Positions 15,062 through 21,761 of a DNA stretch of 21,761 nucleotides are shown piece after piece. Location of the stretch: NCBI GenBank assembly GCA_013003465.1, contig JABDIZ010000247.1:1-21761 (forward strand), given 5' to 3'. Within the stretch, counting starts at the first letter, position 1; each line of letters opens with the position of its first letter. The DNA comes from Rhodothermaceae bacterium (GTDB lineage: Bacteria; Bacteroidota; Rhodothermia; Rhodothermales; Rubricoccaceae). Both the position numbers and the translations under genes were made by a program. A model generated the notes under the pieces. The model searched no databases. It worked only from the letters and a program-made list of their open reading frames with translations, and was not told where the DNA came from.

Positions 15062-16066
15062 ATGAAGCTGATCGTCCCGATGGCCGGGCGCGGTACGCGC
15101 CTTCGCCCGCATACGCACGTCACCCCCAAGCCGCTGCTCCCCGTCGCGGGACGCACGATGGTAGAGCGCATTGTAGAGACGTTTGCCGAGGTCCTGCCAC
15201 GCGCACTGGATGAGGCCGTCTTCATTCTCGGTCCCGATTTCGGTCAGGAGGTGCGCGACCAACTCACCGCTATCAGTGCTCAGTTTGGTATCACGGCCCA
15301 CTTCGCCGTGCAGAGTCCCGCGCTCGGTACCGCCCACGCCGTGGTCCAGGCGGGCGATCACCTCGACGGAGAGTGCGTCGTTGTCTTCGCCGACACGCTC
15401 TTTTACATGGACGCTGTGCCCGACCTCGATGCTGACGCCGTCATCTGGGTCAAGCACGTCGACGACCCGCGGCGCTTCGGCGTCGTGGTCAAGGACGGTG
15501 AGCGCATCACCGACTTCGTCGAGAAGCCGTCCGAGCCGATCTCGAACGAGGCCATCATCGGCATCTACTACATCCGCGACGGCGCTTCGCTGCGCCGCGA
15601 GATCGACTACCTCATCGATCACAACGTGACCGGCGTAGGGGAGGAATACCAACTCACCGACGCGCTCGACCGGATGCTCAAGGCGGGGCAGACGTTCAAG
15701 ACGGCGGCCGTCTCGGAATGGCTTGACTGCGGCACGATTCCCGCCATTAAGGAGACCTCCAAGGTCATCCTCGACAAAGAGGCCACGGCTGAGAAGGACG
15801 GCACGGTCGAGAACTGCACGGTCATCGAACCCGTGTTCATCGGGCCAGAGGCCGTCGTGAAGAACTCGGTCGTCGGGCCGTACGCTGCCATTCACGGTGG
15901 CGCGCAGGTGACCGGCTCCGTTGTCCAGAACACCATCGTCTTCGGCGAAGCGACCGTCGAGGCCTCGGCGCTCGACGAGTCGCTCGTCGGCCACCACGCG
16001 CAGGTCAAGGCCTTCGGCGGCACGCTCAACATCGGCGATCACGCGACGGTCGGCGTCGACGACTGA
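15062..16066 (+). CDS. Sugar-phosphate nucleotidyltransferase with C-terminal beta-helix (glucose-1-phosphate thymidylyltransferase-like)
   Basis: A 334-residue two-domain enzyme. Residues 1-235 are the nucleotidyltransferase domain: MAGRGTRLRPHT at 7-18, TPKPLLPVAG at 21-30, ALGTAHAVVQAGD at 87-99, VFADTLF at 108-114, FVEKPSEP at 152-159 and WLDCGT at 220-225. Residues about 243-330 form hexapeptide turns (VENCTVIEPVFIGPEAVVKNSVVGPYAAIHGGAQ in two stretches), a left-handed beta-helix. It would join a sugar-1-phosphate and an NTP to give a nucleotide sugar and pyrophosphate. The family is common in Bacteroidota and is often annotated as glucose-1-phosphate thymidylyltransferase. It could feed rfbC/rfbD, but the actual base and sugar are not established. 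The sulfotransferase starts 42 bp later. Confidence 0.88.
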   Translation: MKLIVPMAGRGTRLRPHTHVTPKPLLPVAGRTMVERIVETFAEVLPRALDEAVFILGPDFGQEVRDQLTAISAQFGITAHFAVQSPALGTAHAVVQAGDHLDGECVVVFADTLFYMDAVPDLDADAVIWVKHVDDPRRFGVVVKDGERITDFVEKPSEPISNEAIIGIYYIRDGASLRREIDYLIDHNVTGVGEEYQLTDALDRMLKAGQTFKTAAVSEWLDCGTIPAIKETSKVILDKEATAEKDGTVENCTVIEPVFIGPEAVVKNSVVGPYAAIHGGAQVTGSVVQNTIVFGEATVEASALDESLVGHHAQVKAFGGTLNIGDHATVGVDD

Positions 16067-16108
16067 TGCCGTCAGGAGCGAATCGTAGCGCGTCGTAGGT
16101 TGCCTGGT

Positions 16109-17116
16109 ATGTCCTCGCTTCATTCGCTGGCGAACACCGCCTGGTACCACTGGCGGCGCAGCAACTGGCTGCTCGACCCGCGCCGCCTCGTCCGCGACTA
16201 CCACGACGCTACAATCCGGCGCCCCATCTTCTTCCTCGGCGATCAGGGCGGCGGGCTGACGCTCATCGGTCGCATGATCCGCCGCCACCCGGACATCGTC
16301 TCGATCTCCGGTGACCACAGGCATTGGGCGGGGCCGGACGAGATGCAGCGCGTGATGGAGCTGCGCCTGCCGAAGAGTCTCAAGCTGGCGCGCCTACCTA
16401 TCAACGTCGAGGTCCAGCATGACCGCCTGACAGCGCCGCGCAGCTGGTCTTACGCCACCGACGAGTTGCTGCCCGCCTATCGCAAAACGGCCGCCGACTA
16501 CGACCCAGCCGAGGCCGCGACCTTTCGCTTCCTCATCCGCGAGGCGATGCACCGGCACGGCAAGGGCCGCCATGTCCGCTTCTTCGATAAAAGCCAGGTC
16601 TACACCGTCAAGCTCGGGCTGATCCACGCCATACTGGAGGACACCGAGCCGACCTTCGTGCTCGTCACGCGCAATCCGTACGTAGGGTGCTACCGCGCAG
16701 CGCAGGGCAAGGCGATCGACATGGCGCGGTACGCGGCGTTCATGGATCTGCGCGAGCGCGTCGAGCTGTGCGCGCAACACTGGTCTAACGCGATGCGGTG
16801 CGCGCTGGAGGACGGGCAGACGGTCGCGCGCTTCACGACACTCCGCTTCGAGGACGTGCTGGCTGCGCCCGAGGCCTCCATCCGTGACCTGTGCGCGTTT
16901 CTCGATCTGGACTTCGACCCCGAGATGTTGCCGCAGCCGCACCACAAGATCCCGCTCGGCAGCCGCTTTCCCGACCGCTGGTACCCGCTGAAGACCGACA
17001 TCAACACGCAGTACTTCGCCCAGATTCCGGCCGACATGCTCGCGGTCATTGATGCGAGGTGCGGCGAACTCGCCGACCAGTTCGGCTACGAACGTCCCGT
17101 TTCCCAGCATTCATGA
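16109..17116 (+). CDS. PAPS-dependent sulfotransferase family protein
   Basis: A 335-residue protein with the two-part sulfotransferase fold. The 5'-phosphosulfate loop is RPIFFLGDQGGGLTLIGRMI at about 39-58, followed by RRHPDIVSI. The 3'-phosphate region is about 182-198 (TFVLVTRNPYVGCYRAA), where the usual RDPxxxxxS appears as RNPYVGC, with Cys in the Ser position. It would transfer sulfate from PAPS to a hydroxyl or amine of an unknown acceptor; its glycosyltransferase neighbour suggests a glycan or glycolipid. Two starts are possible: ATG 16109 or TTG 16100 (3 codons longer); ATG is chosen. It overlaps the next gene by 4 bp (ATGA). Confidence 0.85.
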   Translation: MSSLHSLANTAWYHWRRSNWLLDPRRLVRDYHDATIRRPIFFLGDQGGGLTLIGRMIRRHPDIVSISGDHRHWAGPDEMQRVMELRLPKSLKLARLPINVEVQHDRLTAPRSWSYATDELLPAYRKTAADYDPAEAATFRFLIREAMHRHGKGRHVRFFDKSQVYTVKLGLIHAILEDTEPTFVLVTRNPYVGCYRAAQGKAIDMARYAAFMDLRERVELCAQHWSNAMRCALEDGQTVARFTTLRFEDVLAAPEASIRDLCAFLDLDFDPEMLPQPHHKIPLGSRFPDRWYPLKTDINTQYFAQIPADMLAVIDARCGELADQFGYERPVSQHS

Positions 17117-18348
17117 GCGTGACGCCCCCCAGCCGCGCCGGAAGCGAGCCTCGCTTCGATCCCGAGGCGCCCAGTCTTGTGCTGGCGCCGCATCTCGCGT
17201 GGCCGACGCGCACGGGTGCCAACCTTGCCATCGATCGGCGCTGGAGGGCGATGAGCCAGTTCCTGCCGTACGTCGACCTCGTGGGGCGCGAGGCCATCCG
17301 GCGGTATGCAGAGGGTGCAGTGGTCAGTGAACGTAGCTACGCGAATGAGGAGCGGAGCAGGATCGAGGCCGCGGCACGGACCGTCCTGCGGCGCAGCCAC
17401 TACCTCCGCGAGAAGTTTCTGACGCCGGACTTTGTGGCGCAGGCGCAGGCGCACCTCGCCGACTCGGCCTACGGCACGGTCCTCTTCAGCTACCTCTACA
17501 CCGCGCCGCTGCTAGAGCAGGACCCATCGGGCCGCGCCGACCGCGTGTACCTCATCGAGACGCACAACGACGATTTCAAGTGGTACCGCACGCTACGCGA
17601 GGCCACGCGCAATCCGCTGAGCAAACTCACGGCGCGCCTTTCCGAGCAGGCCACGGTGCAGCTCGTTCAGGCGTATGCCGACCAGGCACTCCTGCTGCAC
17701 GTCACTGAAGCCGACCACCAGGGGTATGAGCCGCTGGCGCCGGGGCATCGGTTCTTTCTCAACTGGGTCGGCGTCGAGATTCCGGAGGCGCCGTCCCCGC
17801 CGCAGCCGCCGGAGGATGTCGTGCGGCTCGTCTTCGTCGGCTCGCTCGGCGTGACGATGAACGTGGATGCGCTGCACCACTTCGCCGAGCGCTTCTATCC
17901 TGCGCTGAAGGAAGGGCTCGGTGCGCAACTCGCGGTGGACATCGTGGGGAGCAATCCGGCTGAGGCGGTGACGCAGCTGTGCGAGACGCATGGCTGGGCG
18001 CTCCACGCCAACGTCTCGGATGAGCGGCTGCGCGATCTCTACGCTTCGGCCACGTTTTCCATCCTGCCATTTAATTACGCGACGGGGGCGAAGCTGAAGC
18101 TTTTGGAGTCGCTGGCGCACGGCGTCCCGTTTCTCGCCACGACCAAGGTGGAGGCGCAGATCGACCAAGTGCATCCGCTCTGCCTCCTCTCTGATGAGCC
18201 CGCTGGCTGGCTCGGCCGCGCGCGTGCCGTGCAGGCCGACGGACTCACCGAGGAAACCCGCGCGGCCCTCGTCGCCGTAGCAGAGCCGCACTCGTGGACG
18301 GCGCGCGCCCGCGTGCTCGTCGAAGGGCTGCAGCAGCAGTTTGCCTGA
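17113..18348 (+). CDS. GT-B glycosyltransferase, GT4-like
   Basis: A 411-residue cytoplasmic or membrane-associated glycosyltransferase. The N-terminal half holds LVLAPHLAWPTRTGANLAI at about 22-40, and YLIETHNDDFKWYRTLR near 145-160. The donor-binding half begins at about 238 (RLVFVGSLGVTMNVDALHHF) and continues through VDIVGSNP and ATFSILPFNYATGAKLKLLESLAHGVPFLAT near 315-342, the typical GT4 C-terminal nucleotide-sugar site. Start at 17113 chosen because it overlaps the sulfotransferase stop by ATGA and precedes the conserved domain; the frame is open upstream to 17059. The donor and acceptor are unknown. It is 6 bp from mutS2. Confidence 0.88.
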   Translation: MSVTPPSRAGSEPRFDPEAPSLVLAPHLAWPTRTGANLAIDRRWRAMSQFLPYVDLVGREAIRRYAEGAVVSERSYANEERSRIEAAARTVLRRSHYLREKFLTPDFVAQAQAHLADSAYGTVLFSYLYTAPLLEQDPSGRADRVYLIETHNDDFKWYRTLREATRNPLSKLTARLSEQATVQLVQAYADQALLLHVTEADHQGYEPLAPGHRFFLNWVGVEIPEAPSPPQPPEDVVRLVFVGSLGVTMNVDALHHFAERFYPALKEGLGAQLAVDIVGSNPAEAVTQLCETHGWALHANVSDERLRDLYASATFSILPFNYATGAKLKLLESLAHGVPFLATTKVEAQIDQVHPLCLLSDEPAGWLGRARAVQADGLTEETRAALVAVAEPHSWTARARVLVEGLQQQFA

Positions 18349-18354
18349 ACCGCC

Positions 18355-20817
18355 ATGTCCCTGCTCGTCTCCGCCGACGCCGAAGCCCGCCTGGGCCTTG
18401 ATGTGCTCCGCACCCGCCTCAACGGGCACGCGCGGACCGTCTACGGGCGGGAGCGACTAGCAGCTATCGAGCCATCGAGCGACCGAGCGACGGTGGCGGG
18501 CCGGCTGGAGCGCGCGGGCGAGATGCAGGCCGTGCTTGGCTTCGACGACCCGTTGCCGCTCAGCAGCGCCGAGGATCTGCGCCCGCTCCTCCAGCGCATC
18601 GGCCCCGAGGGGAGCTACGCGGATGGCGAAGACCTAGCGGCCGTGGGCAAAGTGCTCGCCACACTGCGCGCGCTCCACGGCTACCTCAAGGCGCGGCAGG
18701 CGAAGTACCCAGCGCTCTGGCGCGTCGCGCAGCGGATCGTCGTGCTCCAGGCGGTGGAAGAGTGCATCGGCCGGACGGTGGATGACCAGGGGCGCATCAA
18801 AGACGATGCGAGTCCCGAACTCCTCCGCGCCACGCGCACACTCGCTGACCGGCAGGGGCGTCTCCGCGAGACGTTGATGCGCGCGCTCCGCGCCGCCATC
18901 GCAGAGGGCTACGCGACCGAGGAGCAGCCAACCATCCGAGGTGGGCGGGCCGTCATCCCGGTCCGCGCCGAGGCCAAGCGCAAGGTACAGGGCTTCGTGC
19001 ACGACGTCTCGTCGTCGGGCCAGACGGTCTACATCGAGCCTGCCGCGAGCCTCGATCTCAACAACGAGATCCGTGAGCTGGAAGCCGAGCGCCGCCGCGA
19101 GATCGAGCGACTGCTGCGTGCGGTAACGAGCGAGGTGCGTCAGCGTCGGACGGAGATCGAAGCCGGGCTCGACGCCCTCGGGCACCTCGACGCTCTGGCT
19201 GCTATCGGCCGCCTCGGCAACGAACTCGATGCCCTCGTGCCCGCCCTCAACGACGACGGCGCGATCCGGCTGGTCCGTGCACGCAATCCCGTACTCGCGC
19301 TGCACTTCCACCGCGAAGTCGAGCACGCCCGCGCTGAGGGGGAGTCCGTCGAGGCGCGCACCGTCGTGCCGCTCGATCTCGAACTCGGTGCTGACTTCAC
19401 CACGCTGGTCATCACCGGACCGAATGCGGGCGGCAAGTCGGTGGCGATGAAAGCGGTGGGCGTGCTGTGCCTCATGGCGCAGTGCGGATGGCCCGTGCCT
19501 GCTGCGCCCGGCACCACCTTCCCGCTCTTCACCCGGCTCATTGTGGACCTTGGTGACCGCCAGTCTATCCAGGAAGACCTCTCGACCTTCACCTCGCACC
19601 TGGCCGCGATCCGCCAGATGCTGGCTGAGGCCGATGCCCGCACGCTCGTGCTCATTGACGAGGCAGGCACGGGCACCGATCCGGCCGAAGGCGGCGCGCT
19701 CGCCGAGGCCGTGCTGCGGCGCCTGACCGCGCGCGGCGTGCGGACCATCGCCACGACACACCACGGCACGCTCAAGGCCTTCGCCCACACCACCGAGGGC
19801 ATCGAGAACGGCTCGATGCAGTTCGACCGCGCCACGCTCGCGCCGACGTACCGCTTCCAGGCCGGTGTACCGGGCTCGTCGTATGCCTTCGAGATCGCCG
19901 CGCGCGTCGGGCTCGACGAGGCGGTGGTGAGCGAAGCCCGTCGGCTCGTCGGCGGCGGCAAGACCGCGCTCGAAGACCTCATCGCCGACTTCGAGCAGCG
20001 CACGCAGGCTGCTGAGGAGCACCTCGCGGAGGCCGACGCGCGCGCGAAAGAAGCCGAGCGCATCCGTGCTGACTACCAGCAGCGCTTGGGCAACCTCCGC
20101 GCTGAACGCGACCAGCTTCGTACCGAGGCCTTGGCGCAGGCCGAACAGATCGTCCAGGACGCCAATGCAGCCGTCGAGAACACGATCCGCGAAATAAAGG
20201 AGGCCAAAGCCGAGCGCGAGGCCACCAAGGCCGCGCGGGCACACCTCGAAGACACGAAGGAAGCCATCGCCCGGCGACAGCGCACCGTGCAGCAGCGCGT
20301 GCGCCGCCGCGAACAGGCCCAGCCGTCCAAGTCGTCGGAGGCTCCTCCGACTGGCCCCATCCAACTCGGCGACCAGGTGCGCCTCGATGACGGAGCCACA
20401 GCAGGCGAGGTGATCGAACTGACGGCCAAGGATGCTGTCGTCGCTTTCGGCCAGATGACCACGCGCACCAAGCTGGACCGCCTCACCAAAGTGGGCGGCC
20501 CGCGGCCGCAGCGCGTCGAAGTGCGAGCGCCGAAGGCCGACGCCTCCCACGGCGCTGATCTGGCCGTGACGCGCGCTCGCAGCCGCGTGGACGTGCGCGG
20601 GCAGCGCGCCGACGAGGCGGTCGGCGAAGCGATGCGCCTCGTCGATGAGGCGGTCGCGTCGGGGCTGCCGAGCGTCGAGATCCTGCACGGAAAAGGGACG
20701 GGCGCCCTCCGTCAGGCCATCCGCGAGCACCTCGCCGGGCGCGGCGACATCGGCGGCTTCGAGTCCGCACCGTGGAACCAGGGCGGCGATGGCGTGACCG
20801 TGGTCCTGCTGCGCTGA
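18355..20817 (+). CDS. mutS2: Endonuclease MutS2
   Basis: An 820-residue protein, close to the usual MutS2 length of about 780-800. Order: core/lever region about 1-320 (no MutS mismatch-recognition domain), ABC-type ATPase with Walker A GPNAGGKSVAMKAVG at 355-369 and Walker B LVLIDEAGTGTDPAEGG at 431-447, a charged coiled coil about 535-665, and a C-terminal Smr nuclease domain about 743-820 with VDVRGQRADEAVGEAM and HGKGTGALRQAIREHL. MutS2 proteins act in suppression of recombination or rescue of collided ribosomes (shown in other bacteria); no role can be decided here. It starts 6 bp after the glycosyltransferase and so is likely co-transcribed with it. Confidence 0.97.
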   Translation: MSLLVSADAEARLGLDVLRTRLNGHARTVYGRERLAAIEPSSDRATVAGRLERAGEMQAVLGFDDPLPLSSAEDLRPLLQRIGPEGSYADGEDLAAVGKVLATLRALHGYLKARQAKYPALWRVAQRIVVLQAVEECIGRTVDDQGRIKDDASPELLRATRTLADRQGRLRETLMRALRAAIAEGYATEEQPTIRGGRAVIPVRAEAKRKVQGFVHDVSSSGQTVYIEPAASLDLNNEIRELEAERRREIERLLRAVTSEVRQRRTEIEAGLDALGHLDALAAIGRLGNELDALVPALNDDGAIRLVRARNPVLALHFHREVEHARAEGESVEARTVVPLDLELGADFTTLVITGPNAGGKSVAMKAVGVLCLMAQCGWPVPAAPGTTFPLFTRLIVDLGDRQSIQEDLSTFTSHLAAIRQMLAEADARTLVLIDEAGTGTDPAEGGALAEAVLRRLTARGVRTIATTHHGTLKAFAHTTEGIENGSMQFDRATLAPTYRFQAGVPGSSYAFEIAARVGLDEAVVSEARRLVGGGKTALEDLIADFEQRTQAAEEHLAEADARAKEAERIRADYQQRLGNLRAERDQLRTEALAQAEQIVQDANAAVENTIREIKEAKAEREATKAARAHLEDTKEAIARRQRTVQQRVRRREQAQPSKSSEAPPTGPIQLGDQVRLDDGATAGEVIELTAKDAVVAFGQMTTRTKLDRLTKVGGPRPQRVEVRAPKADASHGADLAVTRARSRVDVRGQRADEAVGEAMRLVDEAVASGLPSVEILHGKGTGALRQAIREHLAGRGDIGGFESAPWNQGGDGVTVVLLR

Positions 20818-20914
20818 GACGACGAAGCCGCTCGCGGAAGCTGTCCATCTGGGTTGCGGTGCTGTAGCCAATCCAAGGCGGTCCCGGGAGGGTAACTCGG
20901 GTTAAGCGCAGTCC

Positions 20915-20947
20915 TTGCGCACCTAGGACGGAAAGGCCTACTTTTTG
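20915..20947 (+). promoter_or_regulatory. Candidate promoter for the DUF4783-like gene
   Basis: TTG at 20915-20917, 21-nt spacer, then TACTTTTTG at 20939-20947, which is TAnnTTTG with one extra T. It lies 53 bp before the ATG at 21001 in the 183-bp gap after mutS2, where no other feature is seen. The -7 box is one of the best of this type in the window. Confidence 0.5.
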
Positions 20948-21000
20948 CGCGGACGCGGGTATCCGGTTCTTGCGCTTCCCTGTTTGCCCTGCTGACCCCT

Positions 21001-21465
21001 ATGTCATTTGCCACCACTCTGCATCGGCGGAGCCTTCGCGCTGCTGAGGTCGTCGCGCTCGGTAGCCTGCTGCTTGTGGTAGGGTCGGCGGCGCCGGAGG
21101 CGCAGAACGACGAGGTGATCGCGCAGGCGACCGAGGCGCTCGAAGCCGGGGACAGCGGCGCCCTGCTCGACCTCGCCGCGCGCCGGGTCGAACTCGTCAT
21201 CATGGACCAGAGCGCGCAGTACAGCCGAGGCCAGGCCGTGCTCGTGCTCCGCGATTTCTTTCGGCGCTATCCACCGGATCGCGTGACGCTCTCCGAACGC
21301 TCGGTGGCAGGTGACGGACGGGCGGCTATGGGCCGGTACTGGTCGGCCAACAGCAGCGGCCCCTTCTCGCTCTATCTGGGCTTCCGCGTGATGGCTGAAG
21401 AAGAGTGGTTGCTCGACACGATCCGCATCGAGCGCACCTCGTTGCAGCGGACGGGCAATCGCTGA
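21001..21465 (+). CDS. DUF4783-like secreted protein
   Basis: A 154-residue protein. Residues 1-35 form a signal peptide-like start: basic RRSLRAAE, a hydrophobic VVALGSLLLVVGSAA core, then a polar region. The mature part reads as the DUF4783 fold found in Bacteroidota: ATEALEAGDSGALLDLAARRVELVIMD, then AVLVLRDFFRRYPP, GRYWSANSSGPFSLYLGFRV and a final WLLDTIRIER. DUF4783 is a SnoaL/NTF2-like small domain of unknown function, predicted to be exported. It is preceded by a candidate promoter and followed by a 64-bp gap. The family name is from recall of the pattern; it was not searched. Confidence 0.75.
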   Translation: MSFATTLHRRSLRAAEVVALGSLLLVVGSAAPEAQNDEVIAQATEALEAGDSGALLDLAARRVELVIMDQSAQYSRGQAVLVLRDFFRRYPPDRVTLSERSVAGDGRAAMGRYWSANSSGPFSLYLGFRVMAEEEWLLDTIRIERTSLQRTGNR

Positions 21466-21481
21466 GCAACCCGCGCAACCG

Positions 21482-21508
21482 TTTGCGCTGGGGGGGCGTG
21501 TAGTTTAG
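21482..21508 (+). promoter_or_regulatory. Weak candidate promoter for the last gene
   Basis: TTTG at 21482-21485 and TAGTTTAG at 21501-21508, spacer 15 nt. The -7 box has the same TAnnTTAG form as the one at 6929-6936, but the spacer is short. If used, the leader to the GTG at 21530 would be only about 15 nt. Confidence 0.3.
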
Positions 21509-21529
21509 GTCGCTCTGTCCTCCGGTTCC

Positions 21530-21761
21530 GTGGTGAACGCGCGTCTTGCTCGTCGATTCCTGGGTGTCGCCGCCCTGCTGGCGCTGCTCGTGCCGCTGAC
21601 GCTGGGCGTGGAAGCCTGGCAGGTGGAGCGCGTGCGGGCCGGTAAAGACACGCGCGCGGCTGCGGTGGTCGCCGACGCGCAGCAGACGCTCCAGGCCCGC
21701 ACGACGGCCGTCATGGCCGATTTGCATGCGGAGGCCGAGCGGCTCGCCCGCGATCCAGCCG
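21530..21761 (+). CDS. N-terminus of a membrane-anchored protein, possibly a sensor kinase (3' end outside window)
   Basis: 77 codons are visible before the window ends. The start is one of two tandem GTG codons (21530 or 21533), since a TAG in frame at 21506-21508 blocks earlier starts and no ATG fits. The N-terminus is basic (NARLARR), followed by one transmembrane helix at about 10-27 (FLGVAALLALLVPLTLGV), then a long helical, Ala/Gln/Arg-rich stretch consistent with a coiled coil reaching into the periplasm. This is the common beginning of histidine kinases or chemoreceptors, but no catalytic domain is in view, so the class is a guess. Confidence 0.6.
   Translation, partial: MVNARLARRFLGVAALLALLVPLTLGVEAWQVERVRAGKDTRAAAVVADAQQTLQARTTAVMADLHAEAERLARDPA

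Noticed and set aside
18634..20871. 745-codon open frame antisense to mutS2
   Set aside because: Same antisense effect; mutS2 on the plus strand has complete ATPase and Smr motifs.
1..21761. tRNA, rRNA, CRISPR array, insertion sequence or prophage
   Set aside because: No cloverleaf, rRNA segment, regular direct-repeat array, transposase or phage protein was seen; gene order and codon use look like ordinary chromosome.

Overview
The window is about 65% GC and almost fully coding. Several things point to a high-GC member of the Bacteroidota/Rhodothermota side of the tree (Rhodothermales or Salinibacter-like). Most start codons lack a Shine-Dalgarno sequence. There are promoter-like boxes of the TTTG / TAnnTTTG type. 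There is a DUF4783-type secreted protein, a MKLIVPMAGRGTRLRPHT-type sugar nucleotidyltransferase, and a fused ATP sulfurylase/APS kinase. This placement is inferred from family resemblance; no rRNA, tRNA or other species marker is present.

Layout. (1) 2-6840, plus strand: the 3' part of a UDP-glucuronate decarboxylase-like gene, then a sulfate block (cysQ, an SLC13 transporter with RCK_C domains, a fused sat-cysC) closed by a strong intrinsic terminator, then rfbC-rfbD for dTDP-rhamnose. (2) 7065-8261, plus: a WecA/TagO-type polyprenyl-phosphate sugar-1-phosphate transferase with a candidate promoter about 130 bp upstream. (3) 11908-8275, minus: a likely operon of left-handed beta-helix acetyltransferase, GNAT acetyltransferase, DegT/DnrJ aminotransferase and Gfo/Idh/MocA dehydrogenase, resembling the WbpD-WbpE-WbpB set that makes diacetamido uronic acid sugars. 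(4) 11973-14714: a 45-residue membrane protein, a convergent secreted TPR protein, a LOG-family protein and an OmpA-like lipoprotein, with two clear hairpins between them. (5) 15062-20817, plus: sugar nucleotidyltransferase, PAPS-type sulfotransferase, glycosyltransferase and mutS2 in tight array. (6) 21001-21761, plus: a DUF4783-like protein and the start of a membrane-anchored protein cut by the window edge.

Taken together this looks like a chromosomal surface-glycan neighbourhood. It would make UDP-xylose-type, dTDP-rhamnose and diacetamido-uronate-type precursors, start a lipid-linked glycan (WecA/TagO type), and possibly sulfate it: sulfate uptake, PAPS synthesis, a sulfotransferase, and CysQ to remove the PAP by-product. 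That pathway picture is inference from gene families and proximity. I see no mobile element, CRISPR array, phage gene or clearly novel system. The most unusual items are the hairpin placed just upstream of the LOG gene, the small membrane protein, and the sulfation set.
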